Positions 17,288 through 26,305 of a stretch of DNA of 64,000 nt are shown here, in pieces. The notes below the pieces were generated by a model that saw nothing but the letters and a program-made list of their open reading frames with translations, was not told where the DNA came from and made no database searches. The stretch is taken from NCBI GenBank assembly GCA_910577955.1, contig CAJTNC010000015.1, positions 12,645 to 76,644 on the forward strand, read 5' to 3'. This DNA is from an uncultured Lachnospiraceae bacterium (GTDB lineage: Bacteria > Bacillota > Clostridia > Lachnospirales > Lachnospiraceae). The translations under genes and the position numbers were made by a program. Position 1 is the first letter of the stretch; the number at the start of each line of letters is the position of its first letter.

Positions 17288-18079
17288 TCACCGCAGCAAT
17301 ATTTCGTACCTGCTGTAGACCTCCTTTTCCACTTCCACCTCTCCCCCATAGGAAAATCCGAGTTTAACGCACAACTTCCTTGACGCAGCATTTTCCGGGT
17401 GCATCAGCGCCCTCACCTGTGAAAATCCCAGCTCATCCCTGCCATAGTCCAGTATTGCCCGACAGACTTCAGTGGCAATCCCCTGCCGCTGCCATTCTTT
17501 CCCTATTACATAACCGAGTTCCGGCTCCTCAAACCCTTCCCGCATCGAAAGGCCTGCACGGCCTATGACTTCACCGGTCTCTCTCAGGCACACGGTCCAC
17601 ATTCCAAAACCGTAAAAACCGTAAATTTTCTCTATATACTCCCGGATATATGCCAGTTCCGCCTCCTTATCCTGAAAAAGATCCTCCATGTACGCCGTGA
17701 TGCTCTCATCTCGGTAGATCCGATAAAAACTCTCCACATCCTCCTGTATGCTCTCTCTCACAAGGCATCGTTTTGTCACACAGATCTTCCACGGAATTTT
17801 CCTGCTGCGCTGCCATATCTTCTCAAGATAACTTTCATCCGGATTTTCCACGTCCGTCACAGCGTAAGAAATTCCCGGAAAACTTTTTGTCTCATCTGAC
17901 AGAACCGCGGCCACCGCCATGTTCAGCTTTCTGCAGATACCGGCCAGTTCGGGGCTGTCTGTGAGGATCAGAAAACTATCTAAAATCTCCCGCCTTGTCT
18001 CCCTAAAAAGAATCTCCAGATTCTGCAATTCCTCCGCATTCAATTCCTTTTCCAGAATAATTTTTGTGATCATCTCCAT
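17288..18079 (-). CDS. GNAT acetyltransferase with N-terminal HAD-like segment, 263 aa
   Basis: Two-part protein. Residues about 1-100 resemble a truncated phosphatase/HAD-like Rossmann module (SFLILTDSPELAGICRKLN and AVTDVENPDESYLEKIWQR) that lacks the catalytic DxD, so it is probably a regulatory or recognition part. Residues about 105-263 are a RimJ/RimL-type GNAT domain with ELGYVIGKEWQRQGIATEV as the acetyl-CoA loop and MHPENAASRKLCVKLGF as the C-terminal signature. ATG codons at 18079 and 18073 are both possible, since AGAGG lies 3 or 9 bases upstream. The substrate is unknown. The gene stands alone, divergent from the cyclophilin gene. Confidence 0.82.
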   Translation of the reverse strand: MEMITKIILEKELNAEELQNLEILFRETRREILDSFLILTDSPELAGICRKLNMAVAAVLSDETKSFPGISYAVTDVENPDESYLEKIWQRSRKIPWKICVTKRCLVRESIQEDVESFYRIYRDESITAYMEDLFQDKEAELAYIREYIEKIYGFYGFGMWTVCLRETGEVIGRAGLSMREGFEEPELGYVIGKEWQRQGIATEVCRAILDYGRDELGFSQVRALMHPENAASRKLCVKLGFSYGGEVEVEKEVYSRYEILLR

Positions 18080-18183
18080 ATACCTCTGCCGCTTCCCGAC
18101 AAACCGGATCCAACTATTTCTCCGTCGAAAAATCTGTAAAATATTTTATAGATATGTTTTATCCATGTCAATAATTTTAGCGT

Positions 18184-18211
18184 TTGCAATGTCCCTGTTA
18201 TGTGATAAAAT
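18184..18211 (+). promoter_or_regulatory. Putative sigma-A promoter of the cyclophilin gene
   Basis: A TTGCAA box at 18184-18189 and TAAAAT at 18206-18211 are separated by 16 bases, about 30 bases before the ATG at 18244. Both boxes are one base off consensus. Confidence 0.5.
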
Positions 18212-18243
18212 CAAGTTATCTTATCAAAGAAAGGAAATAAACA

Positions 18244-18765
18244 ATGGCACAAAATCCAATCGTAACATTTACTATGGCGGACGGGGGCGTGATCAAAGCC
18301 GAACTCTATCCCGAAACCGCGCCGGTTTCCGTAAACAATTTTATCTCTCTGATCGGGAAAAACTTTTATGACGGTTTGATCTTTCATCGCGTCATCAACG
18401 GCTTTATGATTCAGGGCGGAGATCCCAATGGCACCGGAACCGGCGGCCCCGGCTACTCCATCCCCGGCGAATTTGCCATCAACGGTTTTGAGAACAATCT
18501 AAAGCATACGGAGGGCGTTCTCTCCATGGCGCGTTCCATGCATCCCGATTCAGCGGGCAGCCAATTCTTCATTATGCACAAGACAAGCCCTCATCTCGAC
18601 GGCTCCTATGCGGCCTTCGGAAAAGTGATTGAAGGCATGGATGTGGTAAATAAGATTGCCGAGACAGCTACCGATTATTCCGACAGACCATTGGAAGATC
18701 AGGTAATGCAGAGCGTTACCGTGGATACCTTTGGCGTGGAATATCCCGAACCGGAGAAGCTTTAA
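18244..18765 (+). CDS. Peptidyl-prolyl cis-trans isomerase, cyclophilin type, 173 aa
   Basis: Cytoplasmic single-domain cyclophilin that speeds proline isomerisation during folding. The active-site motifs are intact: FHRVINGFMIQGGDPNGTGTG (catalytic Arg within FHR, then FMIQGGD), ENNLKHTEGVLSMAR, SAGSQFFIMHKTSPHLDG and the closing YAAFGKVIEGMDVV. The length is normal for the small bacterial enzymes and there is no signal peptide. AAGGAAA precedes the ATG. A perfect 22-base palindrome spans the stop codon (18753-18774). Confidence 0.93.
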   Translation: MAQNPIVTFTMADGGVIKAELYPETAPVSVNNFISLIGKNFYDGLIFHRVINGFMIQGGDPNGTGTGGPGYSIPGEFAINGFENNLKHTEGVLSMARSMHPDSAGSQFFIMHKTSPHLDGSYAAFGKVIEGMDVVNKIAETATDYSDRPLEDQVMQSVTVDTFGVEYPEPEKL

Positions 18766-18796
18766 AGCTTCTCCGAAACAATAGAAGGGCTTCACT

Positions 18797-19277
18797 ATGA
18801 ACACCATTTATGATGATAAAAACTTTTTTGAATCTTATGCCCGGATGGCCCGCAGCAAAGACGGACTGGAGGCTGCGGGAGAATGGCACCAGCTCCGGCC
18901 GCTCTTTCCGCCGCTGCAGGGAAAATCGGTGCTTGATCTCGGCTGTGGCTACGGCTGGCACTGCAAATATGCCGCGGCGCAGGGCGCTGCTTACGTTTTA
19001 GGTTTAGATTTAAGTCTTCAGATGATAGAAGAAGCCTGCAAACGCAATTCCTCACCGGAAATAACTTACAGATTTTCTGGGGCATACCGTCCCCAAACAG
19101 CACCACACCCTAACGCAGATACTGATGGGGATCATAAGCGCGGGATTTACCCTTGCACATATCGAGGAGGCTCAGCCCCCTAAAGAAATGATCAATCTTC
19201 CGGGAATGAAAGATGAAATGCGAAGACCGATGATGCTGCTTGTAAAGGCAAAAAAAGCCGCGAAAAATACTATTTAA
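18797..19277 (+). pseudogene. SAM-dependent methyltransferase with internal deletion
   Basis: The N-terminal half is intact: Rossmann motif I VLDLGCGYGWHCKYAA near residue 45-60, then VLGLDLSLQMIEEA (motif II). After SSPEITYR the frame changes. In the next frame the sequence continues FLGHTVPKQHHTLTQIL, SAGFTLAHIEEAQPPKEMI and PGMKDEMRRPMMLLVKAKK, ending at 19277, which is the expected C-terminus of this methyltransferase group. About 100 residues containing motifs III-IV and the His-Pro substrate loop are missing at the junction, near 19070. The gene is therefore a deletion pseudogene; its start is 31 bases after the cyclophilin stop, so it was probably once co-transcribed. Confidence 0.82.
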
Positions 19278-19294
19278 ATCTCCCCGAAATAAAA

Positions 19295-20083
19295 CTATCT
19301 GGTGAAATTATAAATATTATAGAGATTGATAAACAAAATCGCAATCATCAAAGCGATAAACAATCTGTTCACAAGTCTGTCCGACATCTTTTTGTTGATC
19401 ACTCTTCCGGCGATACCGCCTCCGATACCGCCTGCTGCCATCAACAACAGCATGGATATCTCAAATTCCGGAACGTTTCCGGCCGCCACGGATGAAATCA
19501 GACTTGTGATCTGCGAAAAGAAAATAATATATAACGAGTTTTCAGCCGCTGTCTTTGTAGACATTGAGAAAAAGAAAAATAAAACGACCAGATTGATCGG
19601 CCCGCCGCCAATTCCAAGGAAAGAAGACAGGATCCCCAAAACAAGCCCGATGCAAATGCAGACTGCCGGAGCTTTCACTTTATATGTTTTAATCTTGTCC
19701 TTGTAAAGCGTATAAAATAATGTACCTAAAGTCACCGCGAACAGGCAGGCAGCCTGCACCGCCCCCACTCTGTTCTTATCCGGACTAAGCGACGATATCA
19801 GGGAAAACAGCCACTTTCCGGCAACGCCGCCAAGGGCCGCTCCGACAGCCAGCGGAAATCCGGTTTTCTGCTCGATCAAAGACTCCCCGCTCATTTTACT
19901 TTTTACGACGGAATATGTAGTCATGGACAGAACCGTACAGCCGGAGAGAAAACTGACTGCAGCCACACTCATCATATCAAAAGTATCAAGAACCGGCTTG
20001 ATGATCACGCCGCCGCCGATCCCGCAGATCGCTCCCGCTATGGAAGATAAAAAACATACCAGAAAAACTATAACATACAACAT
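19295..20083 (-). CDS. TSUP-family permease (TauE/SafE type), 262 aa
   Basis: Membrane permease of the sulfite-exporter TauE/SafE family, with eight helices in two repeats. Each repeat carries the glycine-rich hallmark: GAICGIGGGVIIKPVLD near residue 17 and LGILSSFLGIGGGPINLVVL near residue 150. The central loop is KMSGESLIEQKT. Family members move sulfite, sulfonates or other small anions, and no local gene gives the substrate. The gene is convergent with the methyltransferase remnant (17 bases apart). Confidence 0.87.
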   Translation of the reverse strand: MLYVIVFLVCFLSSIAGAICGIGGGVIIKPVLDTFDMMSVAAVSFLSGCTVLSMTTYSVVKSKMSGESLIEQKTGFPLAVGAALGGVAGKWLFSLISSLSPDKNRVGAVQAACLFAVTLGTLFYTLYKDKIKTYKVKAPAVCICIGLVLGILSSFLGIGGGPINLVVLFFFFSMSTKTAAENSLYIIFFSQITSLISSVAAGNVPEFEISMLLLMAAGGIGGGIAGRVINKKMSDRLVNRLFIALMIAILFINLYNIYNFTR

Positions 20084-20159
20084 GTCGACTTTACCTGCCT
20101 TTTTCTAACCATATCACAAAATGCTCTGTCCTGCAAATCTAATAATACGATCGGTGCTT

Positions 20160-21455
20160 TTACAATTCCCTGACCTGATATGCTTTCTGTTCCACCATCA
20201 CGTCCAGCACAAAATATCCGTTTTCCGTATAGCAGACCATATCTCCGTTAAGCCCTTCCGCCGCCTCCCGTATGGTAGGAAGTCCGAAACCATGTCCCCG
20301 TTCGGTTTTACTGGTTGGAACTATCGTTCCCCGCTCCACATGCAGGTCGTCTGCACAGCAATTCTTTATTCGAATCAAAAGATAATTTCTGTGATACTTC
20401 ATGCATACGGAAACCTGCCGTTTCTTTACCTCCAGCTTCTTAATGGCATCACAGACATTTTCTAATCCGTTTGCAAGAATACGGCACAATTCCATGTAAG
20501 GCAGCGCCTCCTCGCCGACTTGAATATCCATCCTGCATGCCGCTGAAAGTTCTTTCAGTTTCCGGTCATAATAGGCCAACGTTGCATTGATATACGGATT
20601 AGTGCAAAATTGTCCCGAAAGGGCATCTATTTTTTCATCCACCCCCGCCAGATACTCCGTCGCCTCCTGCACCTTTCCTGCTGCGAGCAGCCCCGAAAGC
20701 GTAGCTGTATACCCTTTCATATCATGCTTCATTTTCCGTATGTTCTGCTGGTTGTCAAGCTGTGCCTCCAGCGTGTTCTTCTGCTCCTGCAATATATGCT
20801 CATTCTTCCTCTTCCTATAGAGCAAAAGTTGGCGATACATCGATGCGAGGATCGTAGCGTAAGTCATAGGCATAAGTGCCAGTATTAACAGAAATGCCGG
20901 AAGTTCCTGCGGTCTTTTTGTCAGGATTACAGGAAAATTTCCATTGACGGCAAGCAATACATAATAAATAGCTGTCATCCCCGCAAAAAGCCCCCATCCC
21001 TTCGTCACCGATTCCTGCAATTCCAAATACGGCTTCCTCAAATAGCGGATAGCCGCCCACTCTGCCAGCGGAAACAGTATCAGCCTTCCGATCAGCATCA
21101 GAATATACTTCTCTCCTCCCAGATAAAAATCTGCAATATTCGTTATGGAAATGATCCAGAGCGCCACCGTATCCGCCAGACAAAAAGTAAAGAAAAATCT
21201 CACGTTTTTATCTTTTGCCATAAACCAGAAAAACGCAAGGCTCGGCAGAGTACAGGTCAGTATAAAGATCTTGCCCATAATCTCCGCCCCATACAGCACT
21301 AATCCCGCCATATTCCCTACCAACAATGGTCCTATACAGATTCCCGTGTAAAGAAATGTTTTCTTCTGGGAAAAACGGGAACGGTACAATAACATAAACA
21401 GGACCAGTACGTGAAAAAGCGACCACAACACAGATAAATCCCTAAATATTGTCAT
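20160..21455 (-). CDS. Orphan GHKL-type sensor histidine kinase (AgrC-like architecture), 431 aa
   Basis: Membrane sensor with six or seven helices in residues 1-215, a coiled-coil linker (KNEHILQEQKNTLEAQLDNQQ), a DHp-like His motif KMKHDMKGYTATLSGLL and a C-terminal GHKL ATPase domain: the N box LANGLENVCDAI, then RGHGFGLPTIREAAEGLNG. This is the AgrC/CitA-like form that normally pairs with a LytTR or similar response regulator, but no such regulator is next to it. It lies just beyond the terminator of the microcompartment operon on the same strand, so read-through coupling is conceivable, but a functional link is unproven. Confidence 0.85.
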   Translation of the reverse strand: MTIFRDLSVLWSLFHVLVLFMLLYRSRFSQKKTFLYTGICIGPLLVGNMAGLVLYGAEIMGKIFILTCTLPSLAFFWFMAKDKNVRFFFTFCLADTVALWIISITNIADFYLGGEKYILMLIGRLILFPLAEWAAIRYLRKPYLELQESVTKGWGLFAGMTAIYYVLLAVNGNFPVILTKRPQELPAFLLILALMPMTYATILASMYRQLLLYRKRKNEHILQEQKNTLEAQLDNQQNIRKMKHDMKGYTATLSGLLAAGKVQEATEYLAGVDEKIDALSGQFCTNPYINATLAYYDRKLKELSAACRMDIQVGEEALPYMELCRILANGLENVCDAIKKLEVKKRQVSVCMKYHRNYLLIRIKNCCADDLHVERGTIVPTSKTERGHGFGLPTIREAAEGLNGDMVCYTENGYFVLDVMVEQKAYQVREL

Positions 21456-21491
21456 TTTATCTTACTACCTCCTTGAACCTTGGGCTTTAAC

Positions 21492-21531
21492 AAATCAGCC
21501 TCTGTGCAGTTTACCGCACAGAGACTGATTT
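21492..21531 (-). terminator. Terminator hairpin of the microcompartment operon
   Basis: A 16-base stem formed by AAATCAGCCTCTGTGC and its inverted partner GCACAGAGACTGATTT (one G-U pair), with an 8-base loop, lies 21 bases after the activase stop codon. In the minus-strand transcript it is followed by GTT but no long U run, so it may also act as a transcript-stabilising 3' hairpin. Confidence 0.65.
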
Positions 21532-21552
21532 ATTACAAAATCGGACACCCTG

Positions 21553-22347
21553 TCATCCCCCAATCTGACAGTGCAGCGCCGTATGACGTTTCACAGCATC
21601 TTTCCACTTCTCCATCTTCTCTTCCGGGATCATGGGCGCGTCACCCATCGGATAGGGTCTTCCCAATCCCTCGTATTTCCCCTGCCCATACTTATGATAG
21701 GGCAGAAGATGAAGTTCACTTACTCCCGGAAGCGAGGCCGCATAGGCCGCAATCTCAAGTATCTCCCTCTCCGTATCGTTAAATCCCGGAACTACCGGTA
21801 CACGGATAATCAGTTCACACATGCGGCTCTCCGCAATCTTCATTGCATTTTCCAACATCAGCGTATTTTCTTTTCCGGTAAACTCCCTATGCTTTGCCGG
21901 ATTCATATGCTTAATATCCATCAGATAAGTATCAAGATACGGAAGAAACTTCATGATCGTATCGAACTTTGCGTATCCCATACTCTCCATTGCCGTATTG
22001 ATACCCATCTCTTTGGAGGCTTTTAACAGTTCCACCGCAAACTCCGGCTGCAGCAAGCTTTCACCGCCCGATAAGGTAAGGCCGCCTCCGGAACGCCCGT
22101 AGTAAGGCATGTCTCTCTTTACGATGTCCATCACCTCTTTTACGGTGACATCCCTGCCGATGGTCTTCGACTTTCCGTTTACCGTCATCCTCTGAATATC
22201 ATATTCCTGAGATTCCGGATTGCAGCACCACCTGCACCGCAGCGCACACCCCTTCAGAAACACGATCGTCCGAACTCCGATGCCGTCGTGAATCGAATAT
22301 CTCTGTATATCAAAAATTCTGCCTGATACATTTTTATCTGCCATCAT
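21553..22347 (-). CDS. Glycyl-radical enzyme activase for the diol dehydratase, radical SAM, 264 aa
   Basis: Radical-SAM activating enzyme that installs the glycyl radical on the diol dehydratase encoded immediately upstream (29-base gap). It has SIHDGIGVRTIVFLKGC, then the cluster motif CALRCRWC (CxxxCxxC) around residues 34-41, and the later LTLSGGESLLQPEF and DIKHMNPAKH blocks. It lacks the ferredoxin-like insert with eight extra cysteines found in many choline/glycerol activases: residues between the cluster and the GG motif form only a short linker. ATG codons at 22347 and 22344 both fit the GGAG site. The gene is last in the operon. Confidence 0.93.
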   Translation of the reverse strand: MMADKNVSGRIFDIQRYSIHDGIGVRTIVFLKGCALRCRWCCNPESQEYDIQRMTVNGKSKTIGRDVTVKEVMDIVKRDMPYYGRSGGGLTLSGGESLLQPEFAVELLKASKEMGINTAMESMGYAKFDTIMKFLPYLDTYLMDIKHMNPAKHREFTGKENTLMLENAMKIAESRMCELIIRVPVVPGFNDTEREILEIAAYAASLPGVSELHLLPYHKYGQGKYEGLGRPYPMGDAPMIPEEKMEKWKDAVKRHTALHCQIGG

Positions 22348-22376
22348 AGATCTCCATGCTTCCGTTTGTGAGAGCT

Positions 22377-24908
22377 TCAGCGATTTGTCGCCTGCTCCGT
22401 TCTGCGGATGATATCATCCTGCAGGGACTTTGACAGTGTTGTGAACAGTGCGGAATATCCCGCCACTCTGACTACCAGACCGCTGTATTTTTCAGGATTT
22501 CTCTGCGCATCTATCAGCGTCTGTCTGTCCACCACATTAAACTGCATATGCATGCCCTTCTGATCGAAATAGCCGCGCACTAACGCTACAAAACTCTCTA
22601 ATCCCTTCTCCCCTGCCATTGCCGTAGGATGCATCTTCATATTAAACAGCGTACCGTTGCTGGCGATAGCATGATCCAGACGCGCCACGGAGTTGCATGC
22701 AGCAGTAGGACCGTGCACATCCTTGCCGGAAGAAGGTGAAACGCCGTCCGCCACCGGCATATGGGCAAGTCTGCCGTCCGGCGTCGCCCCGGTCTGCGCA
22801 CCTAAAGGCACATTCGCCGACACCGGATACAACCCTGCCTGAAAAATACCGCCCCTCGGGTTTTTGAAAGTTTCTAAGGGCTTAGTATAAGTATAAGCCG
22901 CGTCTCTCGCCAGAGCATCCACCTCATCGATATCGTTTCCGAACTTGGGAAGTTCATCGATCATATCCCGGATCTGCTCATAACGCGCCTTTTCCTCCTT
23001 AGGCAGTTCCATCGTCAGCACATTCCGGATCGTCATGGCAATGATATCGGGCGTCACTTCTCTGCCCTGATCCCGCAGCTGCCCCGCGACCTGCAGAGCG
23101 ATCTCTTTTGCCGTGATCGCATCAAATCCCTGACCAAAGTTCATCTGAAGCGCTCTCTTCAGCTCGCCGATGGAAACTTTCTTCTCTTCGTAGACAAGCT
23201 TTTTCACTGTATACAGAGAATCTGCGACATTGGCAATACCAAAACCCTGAGGCCCTGTGAAATTATACACGGCGCCGCCTTCCTGCAGGCTCATTCCTCT
23301 CTTCATACAGTCGTCCGCCATACAGGATTCAAAAGGCAGCGGACATAACGTCGCATGAGCCACATCGATGGCGTTATCCGCATTGACAAGCAGAGCGATA
23401 TTGTAATTCATCTGTTTTTTGTACGCGTCATAGAACTCGTCGAAGGTCTTAAAGTCCTCCACATTGCCGGTCTGTATGCTGGCAATCTCACCGTTGTCAT
23501 AACCGTTGGAAAATACCATCTCCAAAGGTCTGCACATATTGAAGAAAGCCGCATCGTGCCACCCTTCGGTCTTTCCCGCTTTTTGCGGTTCCACACAGCC
23601 GATAATGTTGTAATCTCTGGCATCCTCCAGAGAAAGTCCCCTGTGGATCAGCGCCGGTATAATGATCTCATCATTATAGTAGGCCGGCAGACCGATACCG
23701 GTCCTTGTCAGATCCGCCGCATGCAGCAGAAGTTCCTGAGGGGAACGGTTCCACACGCGGATGGAAAGGGACGGCTGGGGCAAAAATACATGTTTCGATG
23801 CATTGATGCACATGAAGGACAGATCGTTTGTGGCGTCTTTTCCCTCCACCGTCTGACCGCCCACGATCAGATTCTGGAACAGGGAATATCCCGCAAATCC
23901 TTCGGCGCTTGCCGCGTCACGGCACTTGTTCAAGTCATTGAGTTTCACCCAGATACAGTCTAACAGTTCCTGCGCAAACTCCGGCGTAAGTTTCCCGTTT
24001 TCGATATCCTTCTCATAGTAAGGATACATGTACTGGTCAAATCTGCCCGGCGAGATGGAATGTCCGCTGGACTCAAGCTGCAGAAGCTGCTGTACAAACC
24101 AGAAGGACTGGCATGCCTCCCAGAACCCTTCCGCTCCATGCTCCGGCACCTTCGCACAGTTTTCGGCAATGGTCAACAGTTCTTTCTTTCTCTGGGCATT
24201 GCCTTCTTTCGCCGCCATCTCCTGCGCCAGCTTCGCATATCGTTTGCTGTAGCCGATCACCGCATCGCAGGAAAGGATGACCGCCTGCAAAAATCTGCTC
24301 TTTCTGGCATAATTTTCAGCGCCTACACAGCAGGACGCAAGTTCCTCCTGCGCTTCTTTTTTGATTCCCGCAAAGCCGATTTGCAGCACCTTCTCATACT
24401 GCACGGTAATATGCCCCACGCCGTTATAAAAATAGTTGCCCGGCGTAAAGAAATTGTGCTCCATAGCCCGGTGTGTCTCCGGCTCCATATAGCTGTACGC
24501 CAGTTCGCTTGTGGTTTTTCCTTTCCAATAGCGATTCGCCTCTTTTAACCGCTTCTTCGTATCCTCTGCTATATAAAAGGGATCCGCCGCTCTGTGCTCC
24601 ACCGTATCAAATTCAGCCTCCAGCCACTCATAGGAAAACTCCGGATAAGTCTGACATCCTCTGGGCGCGATCGTGGAACTTCCCGCCACCAGCTCTTCCG
24701 GTCTGATAATGATCGGAATATTTTCCAGAATATGGGCAAAAGCTTTCGCTCTGCGCATCACCACAGGCTGCCCTTCCGTCTCCCGATAAGACTCCGTGAT
24801 CAGTTCCGCCCTCGCTGCCTCTATTTCCGGAAGCTTTGCATATAAATGTTCCACCAGTCTCGTTATTCTGTCCGTTTTCTTGATCGACTTAACGTCACTT
24901 GTAAACAT
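22377..24908 (-). CDS. Glycyl-radical 1,2-propanediol dehydratase (B12-independent), 843 aa
   Basis: Signature enzyme of the compartment; it dehydrates 1,2-propanediol to propionaldehyde by a glycyl radical, without cobalamin. The start at 24908 (ATG, purine-rich AAAGG upstream) is preferred over a GTG three codons earlier. With it the key residues fall at His166 (NGVGHITVQ), Cys438 and Glu440 (NIIGCVEPQ) and Gly817 (VVRVAGYSALF), which are the positions I recall for the Roseburia inulinivorans propanediol dehydratase. The context GCVEPQKAGKTEGWHDAAFFN distinguishes it from pyruvate formate-lyase, and the neighbouring propanediol genes argue against choline lyase. It is followed by its activase and preceded by DeoR. 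Any encapsulation peptide is not obvious at the N-terminus. Confidence 0.93.
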   Translation of the reverse strand: MFTSDVKSIKKTDRITRLVEHLYAKLPEIEAARAELITESYRETEGQPVVMRRAKAFAHILENIPIIIRPEELVAGSSTIAPRGCQTYPEFSYEWLEAEFDTVEHRAADPFYIAEDTKKRLKEANRYWKGKTTSELAYSYMEPETHRAMEHNFFTPGNYFYNGVGHITVQYEKVLQIGFAGIKKEAQEELASCCVGAENYARKSRFLQAVILSCDAVIGYSKRYAKLAQEMAAKEGNAQRKKELLTIAENCAKVPEHGAEGFWEACQSFWFVQQLLQLESSGHSISPGRFDQYMYPYYEKDIENGKLTPEFAQELLDCIWVKLNDLNKCRDAASAEGFAGYSLFQNLIVGGQTVEGKDATNDLSFMCINASKHVFLPQPSLSIRVWNRSPQELLLHAADLTRTGIGLPAYYNDEIIIPALIHRGLSLEDARDYNIIGCVEPQKAGKTEGWHDAAFFNMCRPLEMVFSNGYDNGEIASIQTGNVEDFKTFDEFYDAYKKQMNYNIALLVNADNAIDVAHATLCPLPFESCMADDCMKRGMSLQEGGAVYNFTGPQGFGIANVADSLYTVKKLVYEEKKVSIGELKRALQMNFGQGFDAITAKEIALQVAGQLRDQGREVTPDIIAMTIRNVLTMELPKEEKARYEQIRDMIDELPKFGNDIDEVDALARDAAYTYTKPLETFKNPRGGIFQAGLYPVSANVPLGAQTGATPDGRLAHMPVADGVSPSSGKDVHGPTAACNSVARLDHAIASNGTLFNMKMHPTAMAGEKGLESFVALVRGYFDQKGMHMQFNVVDRQTLIDAQRNPEKYSGLVVRVAGYSALFTTLSKSLQDDIIRRTEQATNR

Positions 24909-24934
24909 GCCGAACACCCTTTTCCTTTCTTATC

Positions 24935-25699
24935 TCACTCTTTATATATACACTCCGTCTTCTCTTTCCGGAATGCCTCCATCCACATCTCGTCCGGTTT
25001 CTCATCTGTCACGATACAGTCCACAGCCCCCAGACCGCATATTCTGGAAAACGCCGTCCGTCCGAATTTGCTGGAATCCACCGCCAGATATATTTTGTCA
25101 GCCGCTGCGATCATGCTCTGCTTGATGCCGCCGGTCTCCACATTTCCATCCGTTATTCCGTTCTTTAAGTCGATCCCCTTGCAGGAAAAAAATACTTTAT
25201 CCACATGATAAGAATCGATGCCGTCAAGAGCTTTCTTGCCGATCAGCGACATGGAGTTCGGTCTCAAAAGCCCGCCCGGAGTTATGATATCCCATCCCTG
25301 CACATCCGCCAGCTCCAACAAAATCTCTATGGCATTGGTAATCACCGTAAGGTGCTTTTTGTGCTTAATACTCTTTGCGATAAATACCGCAGTCGTGGAG
25401 GCATCCAGCATAATGTGATCACCGTCTTTGATCTCCCTGCTGACCAGTTCGGCTATTTTATGCTTCCCCTCAGGGTTGGCTTTCCATCTGACGTTAAAAG
25501 GAAGATCGATACTGCTTTTTTCATTGATCACAGCGCCGCCGTAGCTTTTGATTACATGTCCCTCTTCCTCCAGCTTATCCAGATCTCTCCTGATCGTCTC
25601 CTCCGAAACGTCATACTCTTTGCTCAGCTCGCTGACGATCACCCGTTTATTCGCATGAACTTTCTCCAAAATAAGGTTTCTTCTCTCCGCCGCTAACAT
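24935..25699 (-). CDS. DeoR-family transcriptional regulator, 254 aa
   Basis: Sugar-phosphate responsive repressor. The N-terminal winged HTH (residues 6-57) reads RRNLILEKVHANKRVIVSELSKEYDVS followed by EETIRRDLDKLEEEG. The C-terminal DeoRC effector domain has ITNAIEILLEL, VFFSCKGIDLKNGITDGN and VDSSKFGR. It lies inside the microcompartment operon (18 bases after the PduT-type gene, 26 before the dehydratase), so it is probably autoregulated with it. In this setting the likely inducer is L-fuculose-1-phosphate or another fucose/rhamnose intermediate (inference). Phased TTGTTTT repeats at 35102-35129 upstream of the operon are candidate operators. Confidence 0.88.
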   Translation of the reverse strand: MLAAERRNLILEKVHANKRVIVSELSKEYDVSEETIRRDLDKLEEEGHVIKSYGGAVINEKSSIDLPFNVRWKANPEGKHKIAELVSREIKDGDHIMLDASTTAVFIAKSIKHKKHLTVITNAIEILLELADVQGWDIITPGGLLRPNSMSLIGKKALDGIDSYHVDKVFFSCKGIDLKNGITDGNVETGGIKQSMIAAADKIYLAVDSSKFGRTAFSRICGLGAVDCIVTDEKPDEMWMEAFRKEKTECIYKE

Positions 25700-25717
25700 A
25701 CTCTGTCCTCGTCTATA

Positions 25718-26266
25718 CTAAAAGATATACTTCAGCAGCTTATCGGAAGGTCTTGCAATCACAGAACTGTCAAGGAACATTGCTCTGTCGCCGGCTTCAC
25801 TCTTGGCCCTGTCGATGGCCGCCTGCACCGCGGATACGCTGCCCGTCAGCGTCATATAGCTTTTTCCGCACATCCCTTTGGCCAGACGCAGTTCAATCAG
25901 ATCCACCACCGCCGTCTTTGCCGCCATATCTGCCGCCACAATAAGCGCCGCCACATCGTATGTCTCCAGAATCCCCAGCGCGTCTATCTTCTCCGGCTGG
26001 GCTGTACCGTAAATTGCCGGGAATATCTGCTCATGAGGATTGCCCAGCACAAAAGTGTCTATGATCTTATCCTGATATCTGCCCGCTGCTCTGTCCACGG
26101 AAGCTCTCACTGCGCTTAATTCCCCTGTGATCAGGATCACAAACTTTCCGGGACAGGTGACTTCGGCCTGCAAAAGTTCCACATCCGCTGCTTTCGCCAT
26201 CTCGTCCGCCGCCGTGTATCCCGTCGATACCGTTGTAATTTCCACCATTCCAATCGCTTTGGCCAT
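25718..26266 (-). CDS. pduT: BMC-T shell protein with Cys38 pore motif (PduT-like), 182 aa
   Basis: Trimeric shell protein made of two BMC domains (about residues 1-88 and 95-182). The start at 26266 is chosen because AAGGATAGG precedes it. Counting from it, the first domain has the motif TCPGKF with Cys at residue 38, the same place as the cysteine that ligates a 4Fe-4S cluster at the threefold pore of characterised PduT. The second domain begins DALGILETYDVAALIVAADMAAK. A pore-bound cluster could pass electrons between the lumen and PduS, whose gene is the next upstream. Confidence 0.9.
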   Translation of the reverse strand: MAKAIGMVEITTVSTGYTAADEMAKAADVELLQAEVTCPGKFVILITGELSAVRASVDRAAGRYQDKIIDTFVLGNPHEQIFPAIYGTAQPEKIDALGILETYDVAALIVAADMAAKTAVVDLIELRLAKGMCGKSYMTLTGSVSAVQAAIDRAKSEAGDRAMFLDSSVIARPSDKLLKYIF

Positions 26267-26305
26267 TTTCCTATCCTTCCTCATCAAAAATTGTCCCGCA
26301 TTACG

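Noticed and set aside
18753..18774. Perfect 22-base palindrome over the cyclophilin stop codon, considered as a terminator
   Set aside because: The palindrome has no room for a loop of normal size and no T run; retained only as a remark under the gene.
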